DNA from: Perognathus longimembris pacificus
Taxonomy: Eukaryota; Chordata; Mammalia; Rodentia; Heteromyidae
Reading direction: 5' to 3'
Length of the DNA: 64,000 nt
NCBI RefSeq assembly: GCF_023159225.1
Contig: NC_063166.1
Coordinates: 74,898,575 to 74,962,574, forward strand
The translations under genes and the position numbers were made by a program. Shown here piece by piece: positions 55,300 to 64,000 of the stretch. The notes below the pieces were generated by a model that was not told the origin of the DNA, did not search any database, and was given only the letters and a program-made list of their open reading frames with translations. Every line of letters begins with the position of its first letter. Positions within the stretch are counted from its first letter, which is position 1.

Positions 55300-56385
55300 C
55301 CTCACCTGCATCTGGTGATATAACCTTAGTCAGAAGCATGAGGCCCTCACCATCACCCAACTGTGTCTCCTCAAACAGCATTTGCAGCTGCATCTATGGC
55401 CTGGGAAGGGAGGGGCTTCACAATGAACAATCTGGCCATTTAAACTCCATTGTGCAACCATGAAAAAGTAACAGAGCCTCTCTGGTCATCACTTCCCATC
55501 CACACTTCCCATCAACTCCAACCTCTGGCTCTTTTCTCAGCAACTGCAGCTAAGTTAAATCTCCCCTCCCCACCGCCCCCAGAAGCTCTGAGCCCAAGTG
55601 TAGATCTTGGCATTCATTTGCTCCAGTAAGCCAAGTAGCAGCTTCATACAACTTTGTCATCATTTTTCACATCTTCCTTGTAGATGAAATCTCTCTACAT
55701 ATATTCTCCTCTCTCTCCAATCTCTCTCTCTCTCACTCTCTCTCTCTCTCTCTTCTCAACAGCTACTTTCATTGAGCAGTGACTCAGTCCGGAGAGCACA
55801 TTTCCTTTTCCTCTTCACAGGCTCCCCAAATGAGATCATTGCTGCTAAAAGCAATTGTAGGCACTGGATGACCAGCTCCAGAAAATGAGTACAAGTTCCA
55901 CTAAGGCTGGAGATGGAGAGGAGAAAAATCGGTTTCAATTTCAGTGGTATTCTTGACACCCAGAAAATGGAGCACACCCTTCTTTCTCCCCTCACTGGTC
56001 CCAATCTTAACAAAAATTAAGACAAAAGTTATTCTCCACACCACTTTCAGAGGTCAATTTCTATTTCCATCAGCATTTGCTCCAAATCAGAAACGAACCA
56101 TTTGCCTCACTCTGAGTATAATTTCTATCAGGATTGCTGGGCTGTCTCGATTTCCAATGGAAATTATGGACAACAGAGCATTAAAAAAAATAACTAGGCT
56201 GCATTAAAGATTTAACCATGAGTCGTTACAGTCATTGAATCAAGGCATAATTCTGCAGCCCTGAGCTTGATATATAGACATTCTGACAAGGAAATAATTT
56301 GTGGAATATCTGATATGGACAGAAAGAATGAGATAAAAAAAAAACCAGTAGCTAGGAAAAACAATGTTGTTTTCCATTGATTTGG
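55300..56385. other. Unique sequence with a (CT)n tract
   Basis: Nothing named besides the CT microsatellite. 55960-56270 is AT-rich, repeat-free and might be conserved, but that cannot be judged here. Confidence 0.45.
55706..55757. repeat. (CT)n microsatellite
   Basis: CT tract with CAAT and CACT interruptions. Confidence 0.95.
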
Positions 56386-56389
56386 AAAT

Positions 56390-56710
56390 AATTGAAATGA
56401 ACCATTGTCTATCTAAGATCTACTGAATAGAATATCATGCAGCTATTGAAAGCTATTTTTACAAAGAGCTTTTTAACAACATGAAAAAGGTGCATATTAT
56501 GTGGCTAAATGAAAGGGCAAGATTCATGACAATATATACAGCACGATTTCAGCTAGAGAAAATGCACATGCAGTCTTAAAAGGAAATGCATGAAAATATT
56601 ACCGATGGTTGCTGTTGGGGAATCAGAAAATATATAGGTTTTTGTTTTCCTGGTCTTTCTGCTTTCCTCTATTTGTCTCAAGTTTATGTAGTAGGAACAT
56701 ATTAACAAAA
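56390..56710 (+). mobile_element. Old L1/HAL1-like 3' end
   Basis: 'gaatagaatatcatgcagct', 'attgaaagctatttttacaa', 'gcatattatgtggctaaatg', 'aatattaccgatggttgctg' and 'tcaagtttatgtagtaggaa' follow the common mammalian L1 3' segment in sense orientation. Confidence 0.65.
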
Positions 56711-57064
56711 TCTTTCATTCGGCCAACTTTTATGCCAGAAATACCTAAAACTTCCAACCTTTCCTCATTCTGTGAAAATGCATCTGCCCTTGTGGTAGTA
56801 TGGTGTTTGAAGAAACAGGTGGGATGGCCACCCCATCTACAGTCATCCCTAGTTTTGAGGAAGGATTAGCAAAGGTTTCAGTCAACACTACTTCTAGAGC
56901 TGAAAGAAGAGTCTAGCAGCAGGGCTGTTTCCTACAGATCCAAGAAGAATCAACACAGAAGGCTGAAGCATCCTAAACTATCAGCACAATTCATGGAGGT
57001 GAAGGGGAAGGCTTTCATAGAGTCCTGAGCTTAGCTCATGAGGTGTCGCTTCTCTCCTCCATGC

Positions 57065-57190
57065 AAAATAGAATCGCCATATCCATTTTACACATGAGAT
57101 GGTGGATGTATTAGAGGGGAGGCACCTTGCTCAAGGTGACGAGTCTGTTCCTCGTCAATGTTCAGATACAAATTCAGGTCTTTGGGTATC
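57065..57190 (-). mobile_element. MIR SINE
   Basis: 'tatccattttacacatgaga' and 'caccttgctcaaggtgacga' with 'aaattcaggtctttggg' are the antisense MIR core. Confidence 0.65.
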
Positions 57191-57545
57191 AGAGGTTAGG
57201 TTGGTTCTCTGCATCACAACACTTGATCTAGACAACAAGCATTAGAAGAATGCTGTCAGATAAGGAGACCTCCACACAACCATCATCTAGACAGGCCTAC
57301 CTGAGGCATTGAGCCAAAGGAGCCCTAACACTGTGGGTTTCATGAACAGAAGCAACTAGGTTTCCATCATCTTACCCTCTCAATCCTAGAAGAAAGAACA
57401 AAAAACAAAACAAGAATTGGAATCAATTCTAGAGAAATGACAGCATGTAACTGCTAATTATAACACTATTTCCAAAACATGGAATTCTTATACCAAAATA
57501 AACAACGATGCTTTAAAGCCTTCTGATAGATCTCTCCAAACTTTT

Positions 57546-57747
57546 TTTTTTTTTTTGGCCTGTCCTGGGCTTGGACTCAGGGCCTGAGCACTGTCCCTGG
57601 CCTCTCTTTGCTCAAGGCTAGCACTCTGCCACGTGAGCCACAGCACCACTTCTGGCCATTTTCCATATATGTGGTACTGGGGAATCGAACCCAGGGCTTC
57701 ATGTATAAGAGGCAAGCACTCTTGCCACTAGGCCATATTCCCAGCCC
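57546..57747 (-). mobile_element. Young type B SINE with target-site duplication
   Basis: Full length, reverse complement, pure poly-T at the left. The 14-bp target 'ctctccaaactttt' occurs at 57532-57545 and again at 57748-57761. On the minus strand the A box (TGGCCTAGTGG) and B box (GGTTCGATTCC) are intact. Confidence 0.96.
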
Positions 57748-57948
57748 CTCTCCAAACTTTTCTTAACAAAAGATTATGAGTTTACATGTCTATGAACCTG
57801 GCATAGAAACAATGAATTTGTTACATCATGGTCCCTTCTAGGAATTCAAATTTTAGGAAAGTGTCAGACTGATAAAAAGGAAAGAGGGGTAGAAAGGTTT
57901 TTCTCTTCAGTTCTGAAGAGCAATCTGAATGTGCTCTCCTTATTTTTT

Positions 57949-58164
57949 TTTTTTGTTGTTGTTGTTTTTTTTTGGCCAGTCCTGGGCCTTGGACTCAGGG
58001 CCTGGGCACTGTCCCTGGCTTCTTCCCGCTCAAGGCTAGCACTCTGCCACTTGAGCCACAGCGCCGCTTCTGGCCGTTTTCTGTATATGTGGTGCTGGGG
58101 AATCGAACCTAGGGCCTCGTGTATCCGAGGCAGGCACTCTTGCCACTAGGCTATATCCCCAGCC
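57949..58164 (-). mobile_element. Young type B SINE with target-site duplication
   Basis: Full length, reverse complement, tail of T with (GTT)n interruptions. The 15-bp target 'ctctccttatttttt' occurs at about 57934-57948 and again at 58165-58179. The minus strand has A box TAGCCTAGTGG and B box GGTTCGATTCC. It lies only about 200 bp from another young copy in the same orientation. Confidence 0.96.
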
Positions 58165-58559
58165 CTCTCCTTATTTTTTTAATTACAGCAATTAATTTAG
58201 TCTGATAATCAGACTGATTTAGACCTTTTGAGAATGTAGAAAAAGTAACTGGGACTAAATAGAAAAACAAAATCAAAGAAAGACAAAAAAAGAGACTTCA
58301 CAAAACTAGGGGCCAAATATGAAACTCCAGACTGACCAATGAAGAAAATGAAGGAGCCTAGATAAACACTGACTGGCCATCTATTCTGTTCTGCACCTTT
58401 TCCTTGTTCACTGAGTTCACCATTACAACAACCTTTTAGGATCTATGTTTACCTATATTTGAGTCCTCTGAAAAAAGACTCAAAAATATGAGACAAAATC
58501 AGTAATAGGTTACATAGGAAGGTTAGTTTATTGCCTTTTAAAATAAGTGGTATGATATT

Positions 58560-59895
58560 TTTACATTAACTATGTTTTCATACATATTTTTATGTATTTT
58601 GAAATCAAATTTTTCTGTCAAAAAATTTTATAAAATGAAAATGACATAATTAGCCATTTCTGTGTCTGGACATTTAATGTGTTTTCTTCACATTTTTTTC
58701 ATCCTAAATAATGTTAGGCTAAACTTTTACTTGCATCATTATTTCCCCAGAACCATCAGTTTCTAGGAATGTGATTGCAGGATCAACAAGACAATCCATT
58801 TTAAATTTCTGAATCATACCTAGTCAGAACAAAGTTGCAGTCCATAGTAAGACCCTGTATAAGACCCCCATAGTAATAAGAGTGGTGGTTCTATAAAAAT
58901 ATATTTTTTTAAAAACCACCCTGAAAATTACCAAGTACCCCCTCACATTGGAGCCACGGTAGTATCATGGTACCATGTGGTACTCACATGCCGACAGTGA
59001 TTCTGCTATAAACAGACCCGCTGTGTTGCTCATCACATCCAGGTAGAGTTCCTATCATTATAGACAGCCCATTCTACTGATTGAGATAATAAAAATACAT
59101 CACTGGGCTCGGTGTTGGCTATACTGTGCTATCTCTTATTATTTTAGTGTACTGTGAACCAGTAGTCCATGATCTTTCCCACAACAGCCTCACACAGCTC
59201 GTGTTTTATCACATCTCTTGATGGCATGGAGAATTCATAGGAAGGAATCTGCCCACACTTTCCACGTGCAAGTCTAATGTTTGTACTACGGTCGAAGAGC
59301 CTTGCATCCCCTTTCTCATGATGCATCCCAGCGTAGGGCAACATACAGCTTCACGAAATTGCCCTCCCCATAACACCGCAGGGATCTCTCCATTATTGAC
59401 GATCACATCACCCCATTCCGCACCGTATCTCTGTTCAAATGGTCAGTGTAAATGAAGAAAAAGGATACCTCTATTCTTTCCCAATTTACATTTCAGTTGT
59501 AAAGCCGGGGTCTCTTCTTTTTCTATATTTTTATTGATGGGCAATTTTCCCCACACAAATTGCCTGTTCAAGCCTCTTTCTCATTTTTCTATCAAGACAC
59601 TGGTCTTTAGATACTGGTTTTTAGTATTCTTTCTATATGAAGAATAGTTGGAAAGTGTGGATCTTAGATGTTATAAATGTTTTTCCTCGGGTTCCTCTCT
59701 TTTACTCAAACTTTTTCTGTGATGTTATTTTTAACCTATAACCATTTGTGACTTTTATGTGACTAAATCCATCATTCTGTACGCTTATAATTTATTTCTT
59801 GCCTTTTATATTTGGAAAGCTCTCGTTCCCATGAAAGCAAATAAATATTCACCTATATTTCCTTAAACTCTTCTCTTTTCCACTATACTTTGTTG
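58560..59895 (-). mobile_element. Long antisense L1 remnant, interrupted
   Basis: Left part: 'gccatttctgtgtctggaca', 'tagcaatg'-equivalent 'ctaaataatgttaggctaaa' and 'ttctaggaatgtgattgcag' with 'gatcaacaa'. Right part (from about 59480): 'cccaatttacatttcagttg', 'aattgcctgttcaagcctct', 'ttctcatttttctatcaaga'. These are consecutive antisense segments of an old mammalian L1. The middle (58870-59475) does not match and appears to be inserted. Confidence 0.55.
58870..59475 (-). other. Unidentified block inserted in L1, clustered CpGs
   Basis: About 600 bp with ten CpG dinucleotides between 59199 and 59425, against strong CpG depletion elsewhere in the window. Two overlapping minus-strand open frames (59209-59406 and 59144-59344) each cover about 65 codons in different phases, as a frameshifted old coding sequence would. 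I do not recognise the translations. A perfect palindrome 'catggtaccatg' lies near 58968. It could be a processed pseudogene, a transposon piece or a conserved element. Confidence 0.4.
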
Positions 59896-59899
59896 ATCC

Positions 59900-61190
59900 T
59901 TAGTTGGTATGGGTGAAATGTCAAACTAAGTGAAACAGCTTTAAAGTTAAAAAAAAAAGGACCATAAAAGTAAATCCATCTGAGAAGACCATGTTTACTG
60001 ACAGATAAATGATGGCTGATTCTGTCCTTTATAACCTCAGGGATGACAGCTACAGTGTGTATTAACATCCTTAGAAAAGTCCTAAATCCCCTTATCCCAT
60101 GTCTCCACTCTGGTTTGGGGGATCCCAACTGCTATAATCACTCCCAAGGACAAATTAAACTACAGCCCCAAAGTGAATGATCGTAGGAGCTGGTAGCTTC
60201 AGTCTCCAGATCCCAAACCATTCAGGTATCCCCACAACATCTGTGCCTAGCCCCAAATCTCTCTGCAGAAAAGCCAGGAGCACACATGTCTGCCTGGAAG
60301 GCTCTTTCTGAAGTTCCCAAAGCTAAGGATCCTGCTAGCCATTCTGGAGGGTCTTCCTGAGAGAAAGCAATTAAAATTCACATCACAAAAGAAATGAGGC
60401 TTCTTTTTATTATTATTATTCTAAACTGCAAAGGAAAAAAAAACGGTGGTGTGGTTAATCAGAGCAATTATAAATGGTAACATCATTATTCAAGCTTCTA
60501 TTTCCAAACGAAGTCATTTAAATGAATACATTTTCTGCCTGGAAGGCAGTGGCTGCCAGGGAGCCTTTAAAAAGAAAAGAAAGGAAGGGAGGGAGTGAGG
60601 AAAATAGGAGCAACCACTGGTGCAGAGCCCCAGGATGGGGGAAGAAGAACTCAGCATTGAAAATGGGGGTGAGGGGGTCCCTGGGTACAGCCCGCATATG
60701 AGATCAGATTAACTTGTATGACCTTGGACAAGACGCCAGCTCCCACCTGGGCACTAGTTCTTCATGAGACCTTCTGGCTTTGACATTGTGGATCTGGAAC
60801 TTCACGGCTTATTTTACGATCTAGTTTTTCTATACACCGAATCTGCAATTTTATAGGACTCATCCATGTGTTAAGTACATTCTCTTATTCAAAGAAGATG
60901 ACATCCTTCAGAAACTGCCCAAACCACTGCTAAACAGCACCAGCCCAGGCTGCACTTCGTGAGGCCTCTATAGATCATGGGGCAAAGGACACATCAGTGT
61001 TAGAGCCAGGTGGTCCTGAGTTCAAGTCTCAACTCCCACAAGCTGGCCTTAACGTTCTCCTCTACTTGAATGAATTCCACACAGACTTTCTTCTTAACTA
61101 TGCCTCCTCTATCACCAATTCTTCACAGCATTTACTTTAGGAAACTTACCTGTGCAGTTGTTGTTTTTTCTTGATCAAGGAGGTTTTTTA
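59900..61190. other. Mostly unique sequence
   Basis: 60360-60560 is AT-rich and repeat-free with 'gtggttaatcagagcaatta' and 'gtcatttaaatgaatacatt', which has the look of a regulatory element. A weak MIR core ('gtggtcctgagttcaagtct') is at about 60985-61060. No gene was recognised. Confidence 0.45.
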
Positions 61191-61191
61191 T

Positions 61192-61388
61192 TTTATTTAT
61201 TTATTTTTTGCTCAAGGCTAGTACTCTACCACTTTGAGCCACAGCTCTACTTCCAGTTTTCTGGTAGTTAACTGGAGATGAGAGTCTTGCTGACTTTTTC
61301 ACCCAGGCTTTCTTTGAAACATGAAGCTCAAATCTCAGCCCCTTGAGTAGCTAGAATTACAGACATGAGCCATCAGCACTCAACTCAA
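61192..61388 (-). mobile_element. Type A SINE
   Basis: 'tttgctcaaggctagtactc', 'ggtagttaactggagatgag' and 'ttgagtagctagaattacag' in reverse with an (ATTT)n tail. Confidence 0.88.
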
Positions 61389-61389
61389 T

Positions 61390-61760
61390 TTTTTTAATGC
61401 CCGTTTGAAATGTGTATAAATCTCCTTACCAGTTTTACAACCTGAGAAATGTTTTCTCTAAGACCTGGGAAAGATTCCTCTGAAAGGTAGGCATCAAATG
61501 ATCTGCTGTCATGAAGATATAAGAAAGTTTGTTTTTTTCTTCTTTGGTAAGGCCAAAGCCCTAACAATTCTACTTCTTAAGAGCCTTGCAGCCTTTTCTT
61601 GAACAAAATTGGGTTTAGTCTCTCACTATTGCAATAGTCTTGAATTACATCTTCCTTGCCTGTTTGGATCTGTCTAGTGCAATTTTGAACCTCAGGGTGT
61701 TTATCGGTAAGAAAGAAAAAGAATAATAAAAAGGACTTTTGTTTCATTTCTGTTTGTTTT
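61390..61760. other. Unique sequence
   Basis: Nothing named. The minus-strand 124-codon frame at 61577-61951 is partly SINE-derived. Confidence 0.45.
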
Positions 61761-61762
61761 TT

Positions 61763-61842
61763 GTTTGCAGTACTGGAGCTTGACCTCAGGGTTTCCAACT
61801 TGCTAGGCAAGTGCTCTACCACTTGAGCCATATCCCCAGCTT
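61763..61842 (-). mobile_element. ID-like SINE monomer
   Basis: 'tactggagcttgacctcagg', 'cttgctaggcaagtgctcta' and 'ccacttgagccatatcccca' are reverse-complement ID. Confidence 0.85.
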
Positions 61843-61873
61843 TTTTGCTATTGCTTCTCTGTGTGTGTTTGTT

Positions 61874-62092
61874 TTGGTCAGTCCTAGGGCTTGAACTCAA
61901 GGCCTGCGCACTGTCCCTGAGCTCTTTTGCTGAAGGCAAGTGCTCTATCACTTTGTGCCACAGCTCTACTTCCAGTTTGGGAGTAGTTAATTGGAAATAG
62001 AAGTCTAACGGCCCAGGCTGGCTTCAGACCACAATCATCAGCTCTCAGCCTCCTGAGTAGCTAGGATTACAAACGCGAGCCACCTGGCTTTG
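61874..62092 (-). mobile_element. Type A SINE
   Basis: 'cagtcctagggcttgaactc', 'gaaggcaagtgctctatcac', 'gttaattggaaatagaagtc' and 'tcagcctcctgagtagctag' in reverse. Near full length. Confidence 0.9.
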
Positions 62093-62095
62093 CTA

Positions 62096-62765
62096 TTCAT
62101 TCATTCATTCATTGTCAAAGTGATGTACAGAGGGGTCACAGTTTCATACATAAGGCAGTGAGTATATTTCTTATCAAAATTGTTACCTCCTCCCTAATTT
62201 TGCTCCTTCCTACCCCCTCTCCAATTCCCTCCCATACCATGAGTTGTAAAGTTGGATTACGGCATATAGTTTTGTAAGTATTGCTGTTGCATTGCTTCGC
62301 CTTTTACCCTTTGTCTCTCCATTTTAATGTTCTCCTTCCCTTCCCTAGTTCCAATAAATGTATATACAATACCCAGGGTACAGAAATCAGTAACAGTGAC
62401 ATCAGGGGTAAAACCCTGGGGAGAAAAGACAAAAGAAAGTAGCATAATTTCAGATGGTATACTGAAAATAACAACAACAATGGTAAACCACTTATTTCCA
62501 TAACTTGGAGTTCATTTCACTTAGCATCATCTTATGTGTTCATATGTACTAGCTATTGAGCTACGGTGATCTTCTGCTAGGACTATCCTAGATGTGTACT
62601 AATTGTTACCAATGAGGAAAACCATAGAGTCTATGTTTCTTTGGGTCTGGCTCACTTCACTTAATATAATTTTTTTCAAGTCCTTCCATTTCCTTATGAA
62701 CGGAGCAGTGTCATTCATTCTGATAGAGGCATAGAATTCCATTCATTTTTGACATGTCTTGTACT
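62096..62765 (-). mobile_element. L1 3' end (antisense)
   Basis: Starts with (ATTC)n, the complement of a GAAT tail, then 'attgtcaaagtgatgtacag', 'aggggtcacagtttcataca' and 'gttacctcctccctaatttt'. Further in, 'cacttcacttaatataattt', 'caagtccttccatttcctta' and 'gaggcatagaattccattca' resemble the familiar L1 phrase '...ggcatagaattccatt'. Same family as 46512. Confidence 0.75.
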
Positions 62766-62779
62766 AATTTTGTCCATGC

Positions 62780-63085
62780 TGGGCTAAGGACCACATGGGC
62801 TAAGGACCTCATGATTGCTAGGTAGGTTCGTGAGCCACATCCTCAGCCCTTTTTCACTTCAATTATATTTCAAGTAGGGTCTTGCTTTTTTGCCTTGGGC
62901 TAGCCTCTGACCCTATGCCTCTTCCCTATGGCCTCCCACACAGCTAAGGTAGCTAGGACTCAGACATGCGCCACCCAAACCCAGCTTATTATTGAGATGA
63001 AGTCTCACTACCTTTTTGAGTAGGCTGGCCTTGAACATTGATCAGAGTAGCTGAATAGCTGGGATTGCAAGCCTATGCCTTAACC
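62780..63085 (-). mobile_element. ID plus B1-like multimer SINE
   Basis: 'gctaggtaggttcgtgagcc' (ID, reverse), then 'caagtagggtcttgcttttt', 'gtagctaggactcagacatg', and a second B1-like unit 'gagtaggctggccttgaaca' with 'agctgggattgcaag'. A 16-bp tandem duplication ('gggctaaggaccacat', one mismatch) lies at 62781-62812. Confidence 0.65.
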
Positions 63086-63199
63086 CCAAAGTTCTTCTTT
63101 GAACTTTGAAGAGATGAACTGAACCATGCATTTAACACCTGCACAGAGCAGAGGTGGTAGCTTGTTTGCAAGGCCTATCCCTCCCTAGCTGCATGCCTC

Positions 63200-63510
63200 A
63201 CCCCCCTCTCTGCACTAACTGCTCCCTGCCCTGTGAGTTTGGCCATGTGAATTGCTTTAGCCAATAAGACATCAACAAACATGCCATAATAAAGGCTTTA
63301 AAACATGTTGTGCCAAAGAAATGTCCCAAAGGATTTCAGGGGGAGCTGGGAGCCCCATGGAGGAAGCCTAGGGACCCGAGGTAAGGGCCTGCCAAACACC
63401 AGAGCTGGGAGCAGGCCTTTTAGACATGAGAGAGGCCAGCATAAGCCAAAAAGGCTGGCCAGAACAGGACTGCCCTCTTCTTCCCCCCATACTGCTGTGG
63501 TAGGATAGAC
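63200..63510 (+). mobile_element. LTR-like fragment (ERVL/MaLR type)
   Basis: 'gtgagtttggccatgtgaat', 'tgctttagccaataagacat', 'caacaaacatgccataataa' and 'agacatgagagaggccagca' resemble a known mammalian LTR ('...ttggccaatgggac...'). The 67-codon frame at 63305 lies in it and is not credible. Confidence 0.5.
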
Positions 63511-63589
63511 CAGCTGATGTTTCGAGCTATACCTTGTTGTATCCTTTGCTCTAAGGCAGAAATGGACTGAAACTCTCTGGCTCAGAATC

Positions 63590-64000
63590 TATGTCCTTTT
63601 CATCTTTGCCTCTTTTCTTAGGTGGTCTTGGGCAGAGGCCAGAAAGGAAAGCTAAGCTAACAAACATGTCACCAACACGACCCAACAGGCACTGCCCTGT
63701 GTACCAGACGGGTACTGTCCTGTGTACCTGAGTTCTTCCCCAGTGCCTGGAGGTCCAGGGGCAGAATCAGGCTGGCAGGTGCCTGTCTGTGGCTCTCTCA
63801 AAGGAAGATGGTGTTTCCTATAAATGTCCTACTGAATCGACAATACCGGCTTCCTGGGAGAAGAGGCACTTGGCCTTTAAAGTGCTAAAAAGCATCCCTT
63901 AAATGGAACCAGAGATGCCAGGCAGGCCTTTCTACCTTGGGCCATCCACACCCAAATATCCACATTCACTCAGCATCCCTGTGTACAGGCTCTGGGCCAG
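63590..64000. other. Unique sequence to the window end
   Basis: A short imperfect direct duplication 'ctgtgtaccagacgggtact' / 'gtcctgtgtacctgag' is present near 63698-63733. No gene seen. Confidence 0.45.

Noticed and set aside
57546..58164. tRNA genes suggested by intact A and B boxes
   Set aside because: The boxes lie in SINE heads; there is no cloverleaf acceptor pairing, and copies are interspersed with target duplications.
63305..63508. 67-codon plus-strand frame near the end
   Set aside because: Lies within LTR-like sequence and has no motif.

Overview
This is a eukaryotic, mammalian nuclear window, most likely from a rodent. It has AT-leaning composition, strong CpG depletion, no credible protein-coding exon, and dense interspersed repeats. 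The oldest layer is shared by all placental mammals: MIR, L2, hAT-Charlie and Tigger fossils, and MLT1-type MaLR LTRs. The younger layer is rodent: 7SL-derived B1 units, ID-like tRNA-derived SINEs, and two abundant composite SINEs. I call these type A (a B1-like head beginning 'ggtggctcatgcctgtaatc', a middle 'ctccaattaac', and an ID-like 3' half ending 'cctgagttcaagcccc') and type B (two ID-like halves, with the 5' half carrying tRNA-type pol III A and B boxes). From memory this combination resembles geomyoid rodents (kangaroo rats, pocket mice, pocket gophers), but I could not run a library search.

Layout. 0-10 kb: unique sequence with an antisense L1, a MIR and an MLT1 at 5-6.2 kb and the first type A SINEs. 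10-20 kb: many (CA)n tracts, an unusual large inverted duplication at 10867-11699, and several LTRs. 20-34 kb: mostly unique sequence with L2, MIR, LTR and hAT fossils and a long GAAT-type array grown from an L2 tail near 30 kb. 34.4-35.3 kb: an AT-rich stretch free of recognisable repeats with many TAATTA cores, the best candidate for a conserved non-coding element. 35-47 kb: SINE-dense and AT-rich, with an ancient L1 ORF2 fossil, a Tigger-type transposon and an L1 nested in an MLT1. 47-55 kb: L2 remnants, a (GGGT)5 G-quadruplex motif, microsatellites and a retroviral-type LTR. 55-64 kb: two young type B SINEs with intact target-site duplications, a long antisense L1 interrupted by an unidentified block with clustered CpGs, and SINE/L1 clusters.

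No genes appear to work together here. The window reads as intergenic or deep intronic DNA. The longest open frames (171 and 197 codons) show no recognisable domain, and many others are translations of microsatellites or SINEs. I did not find a new multi-gene biological system. The most unusual items are the inverted duplication, the CpG-clustered insertion inside the L1 at 59 kb, and the link between type A SINE tails and CA microsatellites. Repeat boundaries are read by eye and may be off by tens of bases.
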